Source: Spongiihabitans sp965206355 | GTDB lineage: Bacteria > Pseudomonadota > Gammaproteobacteria > Arenicellales > Poriferihabitantaceae | Length of the DNA: 64,000 nucleotides | Assembly: GCA_965206355.1 (NCBI GenBank) | Contig: OZ242212.1 | Span: 1 to 64,000, forward strand | Direction of reading: 5' to 3' | Part shown: one piece after another, positions 29,483 through 38,592 of the stretch | Layout: each line of letters starts with the position of its first letter | How positions within the stretch are numbered: the first letter of the stretch is position 1 | The notes under the pieces: generated by a model | Told to the model about the DNA's origin: nothing | What the model saw: the letters and a program-made list of their open reading frames with translations, nothing else | Database searches by the model: none | Translations under genes and position numbers: made by a program

Positions 29483-30298
29483 TCAGGAGCAGTCTAACTG
29501 CCATGTTCGGGCAATAAAATCGCTATCTAGTCGTGCTGCTGTGAGTTTGCCTCCCCAGACGCAACCACTGTCCAGACTGATCATATTGTTGTTTTGAGTA
29601 TATCCTAGTGCAGACCAATGACCGAAAACGATTCGCCATTTTTTGCATTTCATATCGGGGTGTTGGTACCAAGGTATTAACTTTTCGGGCTGATTGCCGG
29701 GTCGTCCTTTTTCGATGAAGTCCAAATTGCCACGGCTGTCGCAATAGCGCATTCGTGTCAGGGTGTTGGTGATAAAACGAATGCGACTCCAGCCGCTCAG
29801 GTTGTCTTGCCATCTGCGCGGATGTTTACCATACATTTCTTGCAAAAATTCTCGGTACTTTTGCCCCTGAATTTCGCGCTCCACCTCACCGGCATATTCG
29901 ACCAGTTGTTTTCGGCTCCAGCCCGGGTAAACACCAGCGTGAACCAGTATAACCTTTAATTGCTGGTCGCAATACAACAAGGGTCGATGTCGCAACCAAA
30001 TCATCAGTTCTTCCAGATCGGGTGCTTGTTGTAACTGCTGTAGTGTGTCTGTCGGGTGACTGCGTTTTATTTTTTCGGCAACGGCAAGAAAATGCAGATC
30101 GTGGTTGCCGAGTACAGTAACGACACTTTTATCCAATTTCTTAACCAGCCTGAGCGTCCGCAACGAATCGGGACCACGATTGACTAAATCACCAGTCAGC
30201 CAGAGTTTATCTTTGTCCGGATCGAAATTCAGTTTTTCCAGCAACGCTTCAAAAGGCAACGCACACCCTTGAACATCTCCAATTGCATAGATTGCCAT
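29483..30298 (-). CDS. apaH: Symmetrical bis(5'-nucleosyl)-tetraphosphatase
   Basis: The 271-residue metallophosphatase opens with YAIGDVQGC and contains LWLTGDLVNRGPDS, VLGNHDLH, LVHAGVYPGW and FGHWSALG, the full set of metal-ligand motifs of ApaH. It hydrolyses Ap4A to two ADP and also removes Np4 caps from RNA in the cytosol. Length is normal. Its usual partners apaG, rsmA and pdxA are not here; mlaA lies 32 bp upstream on the same strand. Confidence 0.95.
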   Translation of the reverse strand: MAIYAIGDVQGCALPFEALLEKLNFDPDKDKLWLTGDLVNRGPDSLRTLRLVKKLDKSVVTVLGNHDLHFLAVAEKIKRSHPTDTLQQLQQAPDLEELMIWLRHRPLLYCDQQLKVILVHAGVYPGWSRKQLVEYAGEVEREIQGQKYREFLQEMYGKHPRRWQDNLSGWSRIRFITNTLTRMRYCDSRGNLDFIEKGRPGNQPEKLIPWYQHPDMKCKKWRIVFGHWSALGYTQNNNMISLDSGCVWGGKLTAARLDSDFIARTWQLDCS

Positions 30299-30330
30299 AG
30301 TCGATCACCCCCAAACAATAACAAAGGGCT

Positions 30331-31239
30331 TCAGTCTTCTTCCAACAGTTGATTGATCAAGTCATCTTCGGCATCGCTTTCAAGCAACGGTGGCTTGCCA
30401 TCATAAATCAGGTTCAGGCGTTGTTGACGATAGCTTTCACGAATGAAGAGATATTGGTCTGGTTGCAAATCGAGAATATCACCGACACCGAGTAATTGCT
30501 CCCTGGCAGCAATCATCCGCAGTATCTGTACATAATAAATCTGTGGGGAGTCAACATAGGACACCACATCAGCATAGACAGTCTGGGGAATCAGTCCGCT
30601 ACTGGCGCGTAAATTACTCGGCCCAAAAAAGGGCAATACCAGATACGGTCCTGATGGAACACCCCAAACAGCCAGTGTTTGTCCAAAATCTTCGCGGTGT
30701 TCGGGTAATTTCAATCTGCTGGCAACATCAAATATGCCGAATATCCCTAATGTCGTATTGAGTAAGAATCGGGAGCTATCCCGACCCGCATGCCCTAATT
30801 TTCCTTGCAATAAATCGTTGAGCACAGTCATCGGCTGCCACAGGTTTGAGAAAAAGTTGCTCACTCCTGTTCGGAGCGGACTCGGCACAACCCGAGCGTA
30901 TGTTTTAGCTATCGGCTTCAGTATCCAACGATCAGAGCTAAGGTTGAATTTCAATACGGCGCGGTTGGCTTTTTCAAAAGGATCCTTCGCCTCTGGAGAA
31001 GAGGTTGTCGCACACCCGCTTAACATAATGAGAGGCATAACAAAGGACAAAATGAGTAACAGAACAGAAGCCCATTTGCTCTGTGTTTTTTTAGTTCGGT
31101 TTTGCAGATGCCTGGAGACACCTGTGCGGATTGTTGTTCGCTTGATTCTCGTTAGTGGGTTTGGCATTGGCAAGAGCGTTGTTTGAGGTTGTTGGATTGT
31201 AGCAGTTTGGGCATCATGTTTTTCGCTCCTATTTGACAT
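30331..31239 (-). CDS. mlaA: Outer-membrane lipid asymmetry lipoprotein MlaA (VacJ)
   Basis: The lipobox MLSGC places the lipidated Cys76 after an unusually long basic N-region if the ATG at 31239 is used; the ATG at residue 25 is an alternative. The MlaA domain follows: DPFEKANRAVLKFN, FFSNLWQPMTVLNDLLQGK, SSRFLLNTTLGIFGIFD and HREDFGQTLAVWGVPSGPYLVLP. MlaA sits in the outer membrane and passes misplaced phospholipids to MlaC for return to the inner membrane. The other mla genes are not in the window. It is 32 bp from apaH and may share its transcript. Confidence 0.93.
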   Translation of the reverse strand: MSNRSEKHDAQTATIQQPQTTLLPMPNPLTRIKRTTIRTGVSRHLQNRTKKTQSKWASVLLLILSFVMPLIMLSGCATTSSPEAKDPFEKANRAVLKFNLSSDRWILKPIAKTYARVVPSPLRTGVSNFFSNLWQPMTVLNDLLQGKLGHAGRDSSRFLLNTTLGIFGIFDVASRLKLPEHREDFGQTLAVWGVPSGPYLVLPFFGPSNLRASSGLIPQTVYADVVSYVDSPQIYYVQILRMIAAREQLLGVGDILDLQPDQYLFIRESYRQQRLNLIYDGKPPLLESDAEDDLINQLLEED

Positions 31240-31339
31240 AACGGCCTACGCTAATATAGTGACACGATTGTTATGATACGAAGAGAATTTGGGGGTTCGC
31301 TGTCCAAAAATGGATGCTGGAATAACCGCCCTTGCCGCC

Positions 31340-32737
31340 CTATTCCTGCAATGCCATCATGCGGTTGTGAGCGTGTAGTGCGGCGACTTTATATGCCTCG
31401 GCGAGAGTCGGGTAGTTAAAGGCATTTTCGAGGAAATAATCTAGTGTGCCTTTCAGCGTCAGTACCGCCTGACCAATGTGAATTAACTCCGTGGCACCCT
31501 CACCAACGATGTGCACACCCAGCAGGCGGCGGGACTTTATTGAGAATATCATTTTCATTAAGCCTGATTGCAAACCCATGACTTTTCCACGTGAGGTTTC
31601 CCGTAGCTGCATAATACCTACTTCATACGGGATTTTTCTTTTGATGACCTCTTCTTCCGACATCCCCACACTGGACATTTCCGGTACCGCATAAATTCCA
31701 TAGGGGAAAAATTCGGGTTGTTTGTGTACCTTTTCACCAAGCGCATCAAGCACAGCGATTCTGCCCTGTTCCAGAGAAGTCGAAGCTAAACTGGGGAATC
31801 CGATAACATCGCCTACGGCATAGACATGCGGGCAACTGGTTTGAAATTGTGAATTGACCACTATCCTGCCACGGTGATCAACCTCGATTGCCAGTTTATC
31901 TAATCCCAGTTTGTCGGTTGCGCCGACTCGTCCAGCTGCGAACAGAACCATATCTGAGGCGATTGAGCGATTACTGTCCAGACGCACCACACATGAACGG
32001 TCTTTACGACACTCAATACGGGTTACTGTCTGACCAAACTGCAACCGCAACCCGTCATTAACAATATCATGGCGAAAATGCATGAGTATTTCCTGATCCA
32101 TAAAATCCAGCATGGTCTTGCGCGGTTCAATCAGCGTTACATTGATGTCCAGCGTTTTGAAGATCGTCGCATACTCCACACCAACCACGCCAGCACCAAT
32201 GATGGTCAGCGAGCGTGGTAGCTTTTTTATACAGGTAACTTCGTCACTGTCAATAACGGTTTCCCCGTTAAACGGCACATAGTCCGGGCGATAGGTTTTG
32301 GTGCCAACCGCAACAATAAACTTGTCAGCGGTCAATAATACCGCATCACCATTGGCAGTGGCGACACTGACCACTTTTTCGCTGACAAACCGCGCATAAC
32401 CGAGCACGATATTGACACCGTTGCGTACCAGATGATCTTGTTGGATGTCCACCTCACTTTGCAAGGTCAAATTGAGGCGTTGCATTAAATCCGATGCCTG
32501 AATGTCCGACTTGACCCGATAAGCCCGACCATAAAATCCGCGTTCTCGCCAACCGGTAAGATTTAATACGGTTTCGCGCAGGGTTTTACTTGGAATAGTG
32601 CCGGTATGCACGCAGACACCTCCGACCTGATTGACACCATCAACAATGGCAACATTTTTACCAAGTTTAGCCGCCTGAATCGCCGCGGTTTTACCCGCTG
32701 GACCACTACCAATTATTATCACGTCAAATTTCTGCAT
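31340..32737 (-). CDS. sthA: Soluble pyridine nucleotide transhydrogenase
   Basis: This 465-residue FAD/NAD(P) disulfide-reductase-fold protein starts at FDVIIIGSGPAGKTAAIQAA. Its active-site region reads GGVCVHTGTIPSKTL: one redox cysteine is replaced by Thr, which separates SthA from lipoamide dehydrogenase and glutathione reductase. Further motifs are TIIGAGVVGVEYATIF and HVYAVGDVIGFPSLAS. It interconverts NADPH and NADH in the cytosol. I use the ATG at 32737; the in-frame ATG at 32803 would add 22 residues without family similarity. Confidence 0.9.
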   Translation of the reverse strand: MQKFDVIIIGSGPAGKTAAIQAAKLGKNVAIVDGVNQVGGVCVHTGTIPSKTLRETVLNLTGWRERGFYGRAYRVKSDIQASDLMQRLNLTLQSEVDIQQDHLVRNGVNIVLGYARFVSEKVVSVATANGDAVLLTADKFIVAVGTKTYRPDYVPFNGETVIDSDEVTCIKKLPRSLTIIGAGVVGVEYATIFKTLDINVTLIEPRKTMLDFMDQEILMHFRHDIVNDGLRLQFGQTVTRIECRKDRSCVVRLDSNRSIASDMVLFAAGRVGATDKLGLDKLAIEVDHRGRIVVNSQFQTSCPHVYAVGDVIGFPSLASTSLEQGRIAVLDALGEKVHKQPEFFPYGIYAVPEMSSVGMSEEEVIKRKIPYEVGIMQLRETSRGKVMGLQSGLMKMIFSIKSRRLLGVHIVGEGATELIHIGQAVLTLKGTLDYFLENAFNYPTLAEAYKVAALHAHNRMMALQE

Positions 32738-32910
32738 GTTTATACCATTGCTGTGTCTGTCAGATTCAGGAGTTAGCGACCATAAAGCTAATGCGCAGTA
32801 CATTCTAACCTATACTGTCTGGTAATCTTGATTTTTTTACTTGCCAGTCAAATGCTGGAAAGAAAATTAGGTTAGAATAGTGCCCGAATTATGTTCTTGG
32901 AGTAATTATT

Positions 32911-34371
32911 ATGTCTCGTTTTTACATTTTCTTGTTCTCTTCATTGTTACTGGTGTCGATTAGTTATGCGGCTGTGCCATTATCACTACTTACAAAGGAC
33001 GATGAATTACCCAGTTTAGCTCCTATGTTGGTTGGGGTGCAACCGGCTATTGTCAATATATCGACCACAACGCACGTCCGTTCGCAGGATAATCCTTTGT
33101 TGCAGAACCCGTTGTTTCGGGATCCGTTTTTTCGTCGGTTTTACAACATACCCGACCAATCACAAACACCCAGCCGACCACAAATCGGTCAAGCCTCAGG
33201 GGTTATTGTTGATGCAAAAAACGGCTATGTCATTACCAATCATCATGTGGTCGATAAAGCCGACAAGATTACCGTGACGACTCAGGATGGGCGTAAGCTG
33301 GATGCCGTGTTGGTCGGATCCGATGCACCTAGTGACATCGCCGTCATTAAAATACCTAATGAGAATCTGACCGAAATAAAACTGGGGGTATCGGAAAAAT
33401 TGCGCGTGGGTGATTTTGTCGTTGCCATAGGTAGCCCGTTTGGACTTAGCCAGACCGTAACTTCAGGCATTATCAGTGCGCTGGGTCGTAGCGAACTGGG
33501 CATTGAGGGCTACGAAGATTTTATACAAACTGATGCGGCCATCAATCCGGGAAATTCTGGTGGGGCATTGATTAACTTGCGTGGTGAATTGATAGGTATT
33601 AACACCGCGATATTGTCGCGTGGCGGCGGTAGTGTCGGTGTCGGCTTGTCTATTCCCGTGGATATGGTTAAAAGCCTGATGTCGCAGTTGCTTGAACATG
33701 GTACAGTGAAGCGGGGTCTGCTGGGTGTTGCGATGCAGGATTTAACGCCGACACTGGCAGAGAGCTTTGGCATCAGTGGTAAAAAGGGCGCGCTTATCAC
33801 CCAAATCATTGCTGGTTCCGCCGCAGAAGACAAAGGCATTGCGGTGGGAGATGTTATTGTGAAATTGAATGATACCCGTATTGAACGAAGCGCAGACTTG
33901 CGAAATGCGGTCGGACTATTAAGACCAGGCGCATCTGCCGCCATTGAATACTATCGTGATAGTGTTTTGAAGCGTGTTACGGTTTACATAAAAGAGCGAG
34001 AAGAAGCGGTTGAGCGATTGGACGAGGGCAACGCCACAGAGCTTGACCTAGATCTAGGTATGATGAAACGATTGCATGGTGCGCGATTTCGAAATGTTGT
34101 TCCTGCGCAAGGTGCAGATAAGGATGAGAATAAAGATATGAACATGGATTTATTAGGAAAACATTTCGATGGCGGTGTTCAGGTTGTTGACATTGATCGC
34201 AACAGCCCTGCCATCAGCACTGGCCTTAGAAAAAACGATATTATTGTTAACATCAATCAGCAAAACATCGTTTCTATCAAACAACTGAAACAAGCACTTA
34301 AAAAGGCATCCGATGTGTTGGTGGTTAAGCTCATCAGAGATGCACGTTTATTGTTGCTGGTGATTCGGTAA
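32911..34371 (+). CDS. degQ: Periplasmic serine endoprotease DegQ/DegP-like
   Basis: The 486-residue protein has a Sec signal peptide (to about Ala20), a trypsin-like domain with catalytic His112 (TNHHVVD), Asp142 (SDIAVIKI) and Ser216 (NPGNSGGAL), then two PDZ domains (about 265-355 and 400-480). The activation-loop insert is short, which fits DegQ more than DegP. It degrades or chaperones misfolded periplasmic proteins. GGAG 9 bp upstream supports the ATG. It is divergent from sthA and followed by rpe on the same strand. Confidence 0.9.
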   Translation: MSRFYIFLFSSLLLVSISYAAVPLSLLTKDDELPSLAPMLVGVQPAIVNISTTTHVRSQDNPLLQNPLFRDPFFRRFYNIPDQSQTPSRPQIGQASGVIVDAKNGYVITNHHVVDKADKITVTTQDGRKLDAVLVGSDAPSDIAVIKIPNENLTEIKLGVSEKLRVGDFVVAIGSPFGLSQTVTSGIISALGRSELGIEGYEDFIQTDAAINPGNSGGALINLRGELIGINTAILSRGGGSVGVGLSIPVDMVKSLMSQLLEHGTVKRGLLGVAMQDLTPTLAESFGISGKKGALITQIIAGSAAEDKGIAVGDVIVKLNDTRIERSADLRNAVGLLRPGASAAIEYYRDSVLKRVTVYIKEREEAVERLDEGNATELDLDLGMMKRLHGARFRNVVPAQGADKDENKDMNMDLLGKHFDGGVQVVDIDRNSPAISTGLRKNDIIVNINQQNIVSIKQLKQALKKASDVLVVKLIRDARLLLLVIR

Positions 34372-34478
34372 TTTCTGATAATCGGGAGTTGAAAACTGAC
34401 AATGTCTCACCACCCAACTCACTACCTATTCCCAAGCGGATGATGCTCTGCGCCGTCAACAACCCATAAATTAACGAT

Positions 34479-35165
34479 ATGAGCGATTATCTGATTGCAC
34501 CATCTATTTTGTCGGCTGATTTTGCACGACTCGGTCAAGAGGTGGAGCGTGTTCTAGCAGCAGGTGCGGATATGGTGCATTTTGATGTGATGGACAACCA
34601 TTATGTGCCTAACCTGACCATCGGGCCTTTGCTTTGTGCGGCATTACGCAAGCATGGTGTTACGGCCGCCATAGATGTTCATCTTATGGTCAAGCCTGTG
34701 GATCGTATTATTCCTGATTTTGCCGATGCTGGCGCAAGCTATATCACATTTCATCCGGAAGCTTCCGAGCATATTGATCGCAGTTTGCAACTGATCAAGC
34801 AGTGTCATTGTCAAGCCGGACTGGTGTTTAATCCGGCTACCCCGCTTGATGTGCTGCAATATGTTATTGATAAGGTGGATATGATTTTGCTGATGTCGGT
34901 TAATCCCGGATTTGGTGGGCAGCATTTCATTCCGCAAACTCTGGACAAACTGAAACAAGCACGTCAAATTATCACTGACAGTGGACACGATATTCGTCTT
35001 GAGGTTGATGGCGGTGTCAAGGTCTCAAACATTGCCGATATTGCCCGGGCTGGTGCCGACACTTTTGTCGCTGGTAGTGCTGTGTTTGGTGCGGTAGATG
35101 CGGCTGATGTCAATGATTATGACAGCGTGATTGCGGCATTTCGTCGTGAGCTAGCCAGCGTCTGA
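34479..35165 (+). CDS. rpe: Ribulose-phosphate 3-epimerase
   Basis: The 228-residue TIM-barrel protein has the full family set: IAPSILSADFARLG, MVHFDVMDNHYVPNLTIG, DVHLMVKP, YITFHPEAS, MSVNPGFGGQ and LEVDGGVK. The metal-site His and Asp residues are present in these strings. It interconverts ribulose-5-phosphate and xylulose-5-phosphate in the pentose phosphate pathway (or Calvin cycle). Its frequent downstream partner gph is not here; the next gene is convergent. Confidence 0.95.
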   Translation: MSDYLIAPSILSADFARLGQEVERVLAAGADMVHFDVMDNHYVPNLTIGPLLCAALRKHGVTAAIDVHLMVKPVDRIIPDFADAGASYITFHPEASEHIDRSLQLIKQCHCQAGLVFNPATPLDVLQYVIDKVDMILLMSVNPGFGGQHFIPQTLDKLKQARQIITDSGHDIRLEVDGGVKVSNIADIARAGADTFVAGSAVFGAVDAADVNDYDSVIAAFRRELASV

Positions 35166-35271
35166 CTGTCGGTTTGCCGATATTATTGTGTCGTGTGTTG
35201 ATACCCCCCACCAGCAGGGGAGACGTTTGCCTGAAGACGCTTCTGCTCTAGTCGATTCTCTGGCCAATTCC

Positions 35272-35904
35272 CTAGCCGATTCGTGATACCTTGAGCAGTT
35301 TCTTCAGGTCTTTGAGCAATAATCGTGGATCAAGCTCAAGCGGAATCATCATCATAACATTGCCTAATGGGTCAACCAACAGCGCGTCATACTTGCCTAT
35401 ATTATGTTGCTCAATGATGGGTCGTAACTGTTTCTCAATACCTTGCGCCGAGGGTTGCAGTAGCAGAATATCTGCGTGATGTTGCTGAATTATATTGGCT
35501 GCCACTGTGTCATTGATAATGATATAACGCTGGATACGACCCGCTTCTTTGCCTAATGCGATCCAAGTTTGTCGGGTGTTGTACAATGCCTTTTGACATG
35601 GCTCGAGACAGTCGTCATTCAGCAGATGAATGATGCTCCATTTATGTTTGAACGATGCCAATGAGATACGCTCCTGCTCAAACAAGTTGTTTTGAACGGC
35701 ACTGTTTTCAAATGGCTTCAACACCACTAACGGCTCAATCAGCGAACTATGATTGGTTTTTCCTTGTGGTAATAATAGCGCGCCTAAACCGTAGTACCAG
35801 AAGAAGGCAACCAGCAACGGACCGAGGAATAACGAAAAAACAGCAATCAGTTTTAAGCGTGAACGCCAGTACTTGCTTGCTGCAAAAGTGTTGTTGTTGG
35901 TCAT
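35272..35904 (-). CDS. Membrane-anchored cytochrome oxidase assembly protein, thioredoxin-fold-like
   Basis: One membrane segment (about residues 16-40, LIAVFSLFLGPLLVAFFWYYG) anchors a 165-residue periplasmic domain. That domain holds DDCLEPCQKALYNTRQ, a CxxxC-type pair like SCO/thioredoxin proteins, and ends with LLVDPLGNVMMMIP. Proteins of this type regularly follow SURF1 in gammaproteobacterial oxidase clusters and probably handle copper or thiols during subunit II maturation. Here it is 7 bp after the SURF1 gene. No named symbol is established. Confidence 0.7.
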   Translation of the reverse strand: MTNNNTFAASKYWRSRLKLIAVFSLFLGPLLVAFFWYYGLGALLLPQGKTNHSSLIEPLVVLKPFENSAVQNNLFEQERISLASFKHKWSIIHLLNDDCLEPCQKALYNTRQTWIALGKEAGRIQRYIIINDTVAANIIQQHHADILLLQPSAQGIEKQLRPIIEQHNIGKYDALLVDPLGNVMMMIPLELDPRLLLKDLKKLLKVSRIG

Positions 35905-35911
35905 TTGCGGA

Positions 35912-36652
35912 CTATTTGTTGGGATGCCATATAAAACCGAAAACCATCAATACCAAAGCCAACCCCCACCACTGTACCGCATAGCCGAAATGACGTGTCG
36001 CATTGATCACATAGGGCGACCAAATTTTGCTTAATCCGCGACCCGGATTTGACTCCATAACCACGACTGCTGCTTGCAATTCAAGTTGCAATGCGCTTGA
36101 TAAGGCTGCCTGATCAAAATACTGGATGATTTTTGGCCATGAGCTGACATTGGTATATGCTGCCCCCAGCGTAAATCCCTTCTCTGGCACGGACAGTTGA
36201 CCCATCACTTTTTCTGGCTGCGCCACACCATTATCGACTGCTACAACCTGCTCAATGCCCAGCTCAACATCCCAATCAATGTCCGCTCTAATCCGACTCT
36301 TTTCCAACCAACCCATATTAACCAGCAACACACTGTCATCGCTACTGAGCCGAATGGGTTGCAATACCTCATAACCCAGCTTGCCCTGATGGATGCGATT
36401 GTCCAGCAAGAATGTTTTCCCTTGTAACCAATGCCCCTCCAGCGTAACCATTTTGTACTTTATGTCGTACCAGTTTTGTTGTCTGTTTATGACTATGTGC
36501 TGATTTTGCTGTTCAGCGCGTGCCTCAATTTGATTTTTTTCCAACCCTCTGCTAACCTGCCAACCACCTAACCCCAGCAATAACGACAAACAAAACAAAT
36601 AGAGTAGCCTAATCAGATATTTTGCTGGTTTTTTCTTAGGATTCGTGGTCAT
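35912..36652 (-). CDS. SURF1 family cytochrome oxidase assembly protein
   Basis: Two membrane helices, one near the N-terminus (LIRLLYLFCLSLLLGLGGWQ) and one at the end (VQWWGLALVLMVFGFIW), bracket a periplasmic domain with the SURF1 pattern: LGGWQVSRGLEK, VTLEGHW, LLDNRIHQGKLGYEVLQPI and VLLVNMGW. SURF1 helps insert heme a into subunit I. I use the ATG at 36652; a GTG at 36691 is also in frame. It lies between subunit III (opposite end of the cluster) and the assembly protein downstream. Confidence 0.85.
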   Translation of the reverse strand: MTTNPKKKPAKYLIRLLYLFCLSLLLGLGGWQVSRGLEKNQIEARAEQQNQHIVINRQQNWYDIKYKMVTLEGHWLQGKTFLLDNRIHQGKLGYEVLQPIRLSSDDSVLLVNMGWLEKSRIRADIDWDVELGIEQVVAVDNGVAQPEKVMGQLSVPEKGFTLGAAYTNVSSWPKIIQYFDQAALSSALQLELQAAVVVMESNPGRGLSKIWSPYVINATRHFGYAVQWWGLALVLMVFGFIWHPNK

Positions 36653-36709
36653 ATCTGGGTGTTTCTGCCCACTATTTGAAATGCTCGACACTTTGACCCA
36701 CTCTTTGAT

Positions 36710-36922
36710 ATGACAATGTTAAAAATTATACTGGTCGCACTTTTACTGTTTGTCATCATCAGCTTATTGACCGCCTTTTACTATATGGTCAAGGACCCTT
36801 CTGCTTCTACACGAGTGGTTAAAACGCTGTTCGTGCGCGTGGGATTGTCGCTGTTTATTATGCTACTGTTATTGGTTGGCGTACAATTCGACTGGATTTC
36901 CCTGCACGGATTCGGGCAGTAA
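36710..36922 (+). CDS. DUF2909 twin-transmembrane protein
   Basis: The 70-residue protein has two hydrophobic helices (about 4-26 and 43-62) joined by a short loop with DPSASTRVVKTLFVRVGLS, the layout of DUF2909. Genes of this family are usually set between subunit III and SURF1 on the opposite strand, exactly as here. Function is unknown, but linkage to the oxidase is consistent. Confidence 0.75.
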   Translation: MTMLKIILVALLLFVIISLLTAFYYMVKDPSASTRVVKTLFVRVGLSLFIMLLLLVGVQFDWISLHGFGQ

Positions 36923-36967
36923 TCGGTTTTGAATTACGAATTACGATTGCGAAATACCGGTTTTCAA

Positions 36968-37834
36968 TTAGATAACATAGACAAAAATAAACAGCCCTAA
37001 CCACACCACATCAACAAAATGCCAGTACCAAGCGGCAGCCTCAAAGGCAAAATGCCGTTGCGGGGTGAAATGCCCACGTATTGCGCGAAACAGCATCACC
37101 GTCAATATAATTGCACCCAGCGTAACATGCATACCATGAAATCCGGTCAACATAAAAAATGTTGAGCCGTAAATGCCGCTACCCAATGTCATGCCTTCAT
37201 GGTAGGCTTCAACATATTCCACGCCTTGCAAATAAACAAATAGGAAACCGAGGCAAACGGTCAGCAACAGACCGATTATAATTTGCCGGCGATGGTTTAA
37301 TTTAATCGCATGATGCGCCCAAGTTACCGTTATTCCAGAGGTGAGCAGAATAACCGTATTGATGAATGGAAGCGGCCACCAGCCCATGTGAAAATCACTT
37401 TCACCTAAGTTTTCCGGGCCATTGGTTGGCCAAATCTCGGTATAATTCTGCCACAGTTGCATATGGGTTGAAAATCCGGAGCCCTCACCTAATAGCCAAG
37501 GCGCCGAGAATATGCGAGCATAATACAGCGCACCGAAAAAGGCGGCGAAGAACATCACTTCCGAAAAAATAAACCAGCTCATTCCCAGCCGAAAGGACAT
37601 GTCTTCCCAAGGCTGATATGAACCTGATTCGCTTTCCCGAATCACCGTTCCAAACCATCCAAACAACATCACTATCATCAGCACCAAACCGATAATGGAA
37701 AATACTGGGCCCAGCGTACTGCCATTCAAGTAGGCAGCAAATCCCCCGGTCAGCAAGGTCAATGCAATGGAACCAATCATCGGCCATTTTGCCGTTTCGG
37801 GTACAAAATAGTGATTACGTGCTGTCTCTGCCAT
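36968..37834 (-). CDS. coxC: Cytochrome c oxidase subunit III
   Basis: The 288-residue, seven-helix protein has subunit III signatures: FRLGMSWFIFSEVMFFAAFFGALYY split over residues 82-105, GFHGMHVTLGAIIL, and AWYWHFVDVVWLGLFIFVYVI at the C-terminus. It is a core membrane subunit of the aa3-type oxidase. It follows ctaG by 19 bp on the same strand. Confidence 0.95.
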   Translation of the reverse strand: MAETARNHYFVPETAKWPMIGSIALTLLTGGFAAYLNGSTLGPVFSIIGLVLMIVMLFGWFGTVIRESESGSYQPWEDMSFRLGMSWFIFSEVMFFAAFFGALYYARIFSAPWLLGEGSGFSTHMQLWQNYTEIWPTNGPENLGESDFHMGWWPLPFINTVILLTSGITVTWAHHAIKLNHRRQIIIGLLLTVCLGFLFVYLQGVEYVEAYHEGMTLGSGIYGSTFFMLTGFHGMHVTLGAIILTVMLFRAIRGHFTPQRHFAFEAAAWYWHFVDVVWLGLFIFVYVI

Positions 37835-37853
37835 TGGCTTACCTCTAAATATG

Positions 37854-38393
37854 TTAGTTTGTTCGATTGTTTACGTCAAAAAATGTATATGAAAGCGTTA
37901 CTGTATTGATGTCTTTCGGCAACTCCGGGTCTATCACAAAAATTAACGGCATTTGTTTTATTTCGTTCGCGCTAAACTTTTGCTGGCTGAAACAAAAGCA
38001 TTCGGTTTTCTTGAAGTAACTAGCCGCTTTTGCTGGTGCCAGACTAGGCACAGCCTGCCCCACCATCTCTTTATTCAGTTGGTTGATGGCAACATAATTA
38101 GTCTTGTAGGTTTGCCCTGGATTAGCCCACATACTGCTTACTTGCGATGTGAATTCCCAGGGTGCGTTCTGATTCAAGACACTGAGAAATTCTACTTTCA
38201 CCAATCGCTGTTTATCAATTTTTAATGCTTCTGCTTGACGCACCGCAATGCTACCGGTTTTACCATTCAAACCCGTCAGATCACAAAACACATTATAAAT
38301 CGGCACCATCAAGTAACCGAACCCAAACATAACCAGCGGAATCAGAAAAAGATAGCCGATTGTGTGTTTGTTGATGGGTCTTTGCTTGTTCAA
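37854..38393 (-). CDS. ctaG: Cytochrome oxidase copper chaperone CtaG/Cox11
   Basis: The 179-residue protein has one N-terminal membrane helix (IGYLFLIPLVMFGFGYLMVPIYNVFCDLTG region) and a periplasmic domain with the copper-binding KKTECFCFSQQKF and the ending VTLSYTFFDV. It delivers copper to the CuB site of subunit I. The start is TTG at 38391-38393 with no nearby ATG; the distance to the helix fits the family. It lies between the small assembly protein and subunit III. Confidence 0.9.
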   Translation of the reverse strand: MNKQRPINKHTIGYLFLIPLVMFGFGYLMVPIYNVFCDLTGLNGKTGSIAVRQAEALKIDKQRLVKVEFLSVLNQNAPWEFTSQVSSMWANPGQTYKTNYVAINQLNKEMVGQAVPSLAPAKAASYFKKTECFCFSQQKFSANEIKQMPLIFVIDPELPKDINTVTLSYTFFDVNNRTN

Positions 38394-38441
38394 TGGCTGT
38401 TTTACGGTTACTTGCTATCGTTCTTTATCATTGATAGCCGA

Positions 38442-38555
38442 CTATAACCGACCGCTACCCGCTAAAAATATAAAGCCCGCATAAATCGCCAGCGCAACGA
38501 TAAAAAGTATTATCACTGTATTTCGTGTCTTTCTGTTCATCCGACGCACATTCAT
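38442..38555 (-). CDS. Small (37-residue) cytochrome oxidase assembly membrane protein
   Basis: An ATG at 38555 opens a 37-codon frame with a basic N-terminus (MNVRRMNRKTRNT), one hydrophobic helix (VIILFIVALAIYAGFIFLAG) and a TAG stop at 38442-38444. Tiny single-helix proteins of this design sit between subunit I and ctaG in many proteobacterial cox operons. Position, composition and strand all agree. It is too short for standard gene callers. Confidence 0.65.
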   Translation of the reverse strand: MNVRRMNRKTRNTVIILFIVALAIYAGFIFLAGSGRL

Positions 38556-38592
38556 CACTCAATTCATAACGCGCAATTCGTAATTAGCAACA

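Noticed and set aside
31340..32737. Dihydrolipoamide dehydrogenase
   Set aside because: The redox-active second cysteine is replaced by Thr (CVHTGT), as in transhydrogenase SthA; no 2-oxoacid dehydrogenase genes are nearby.
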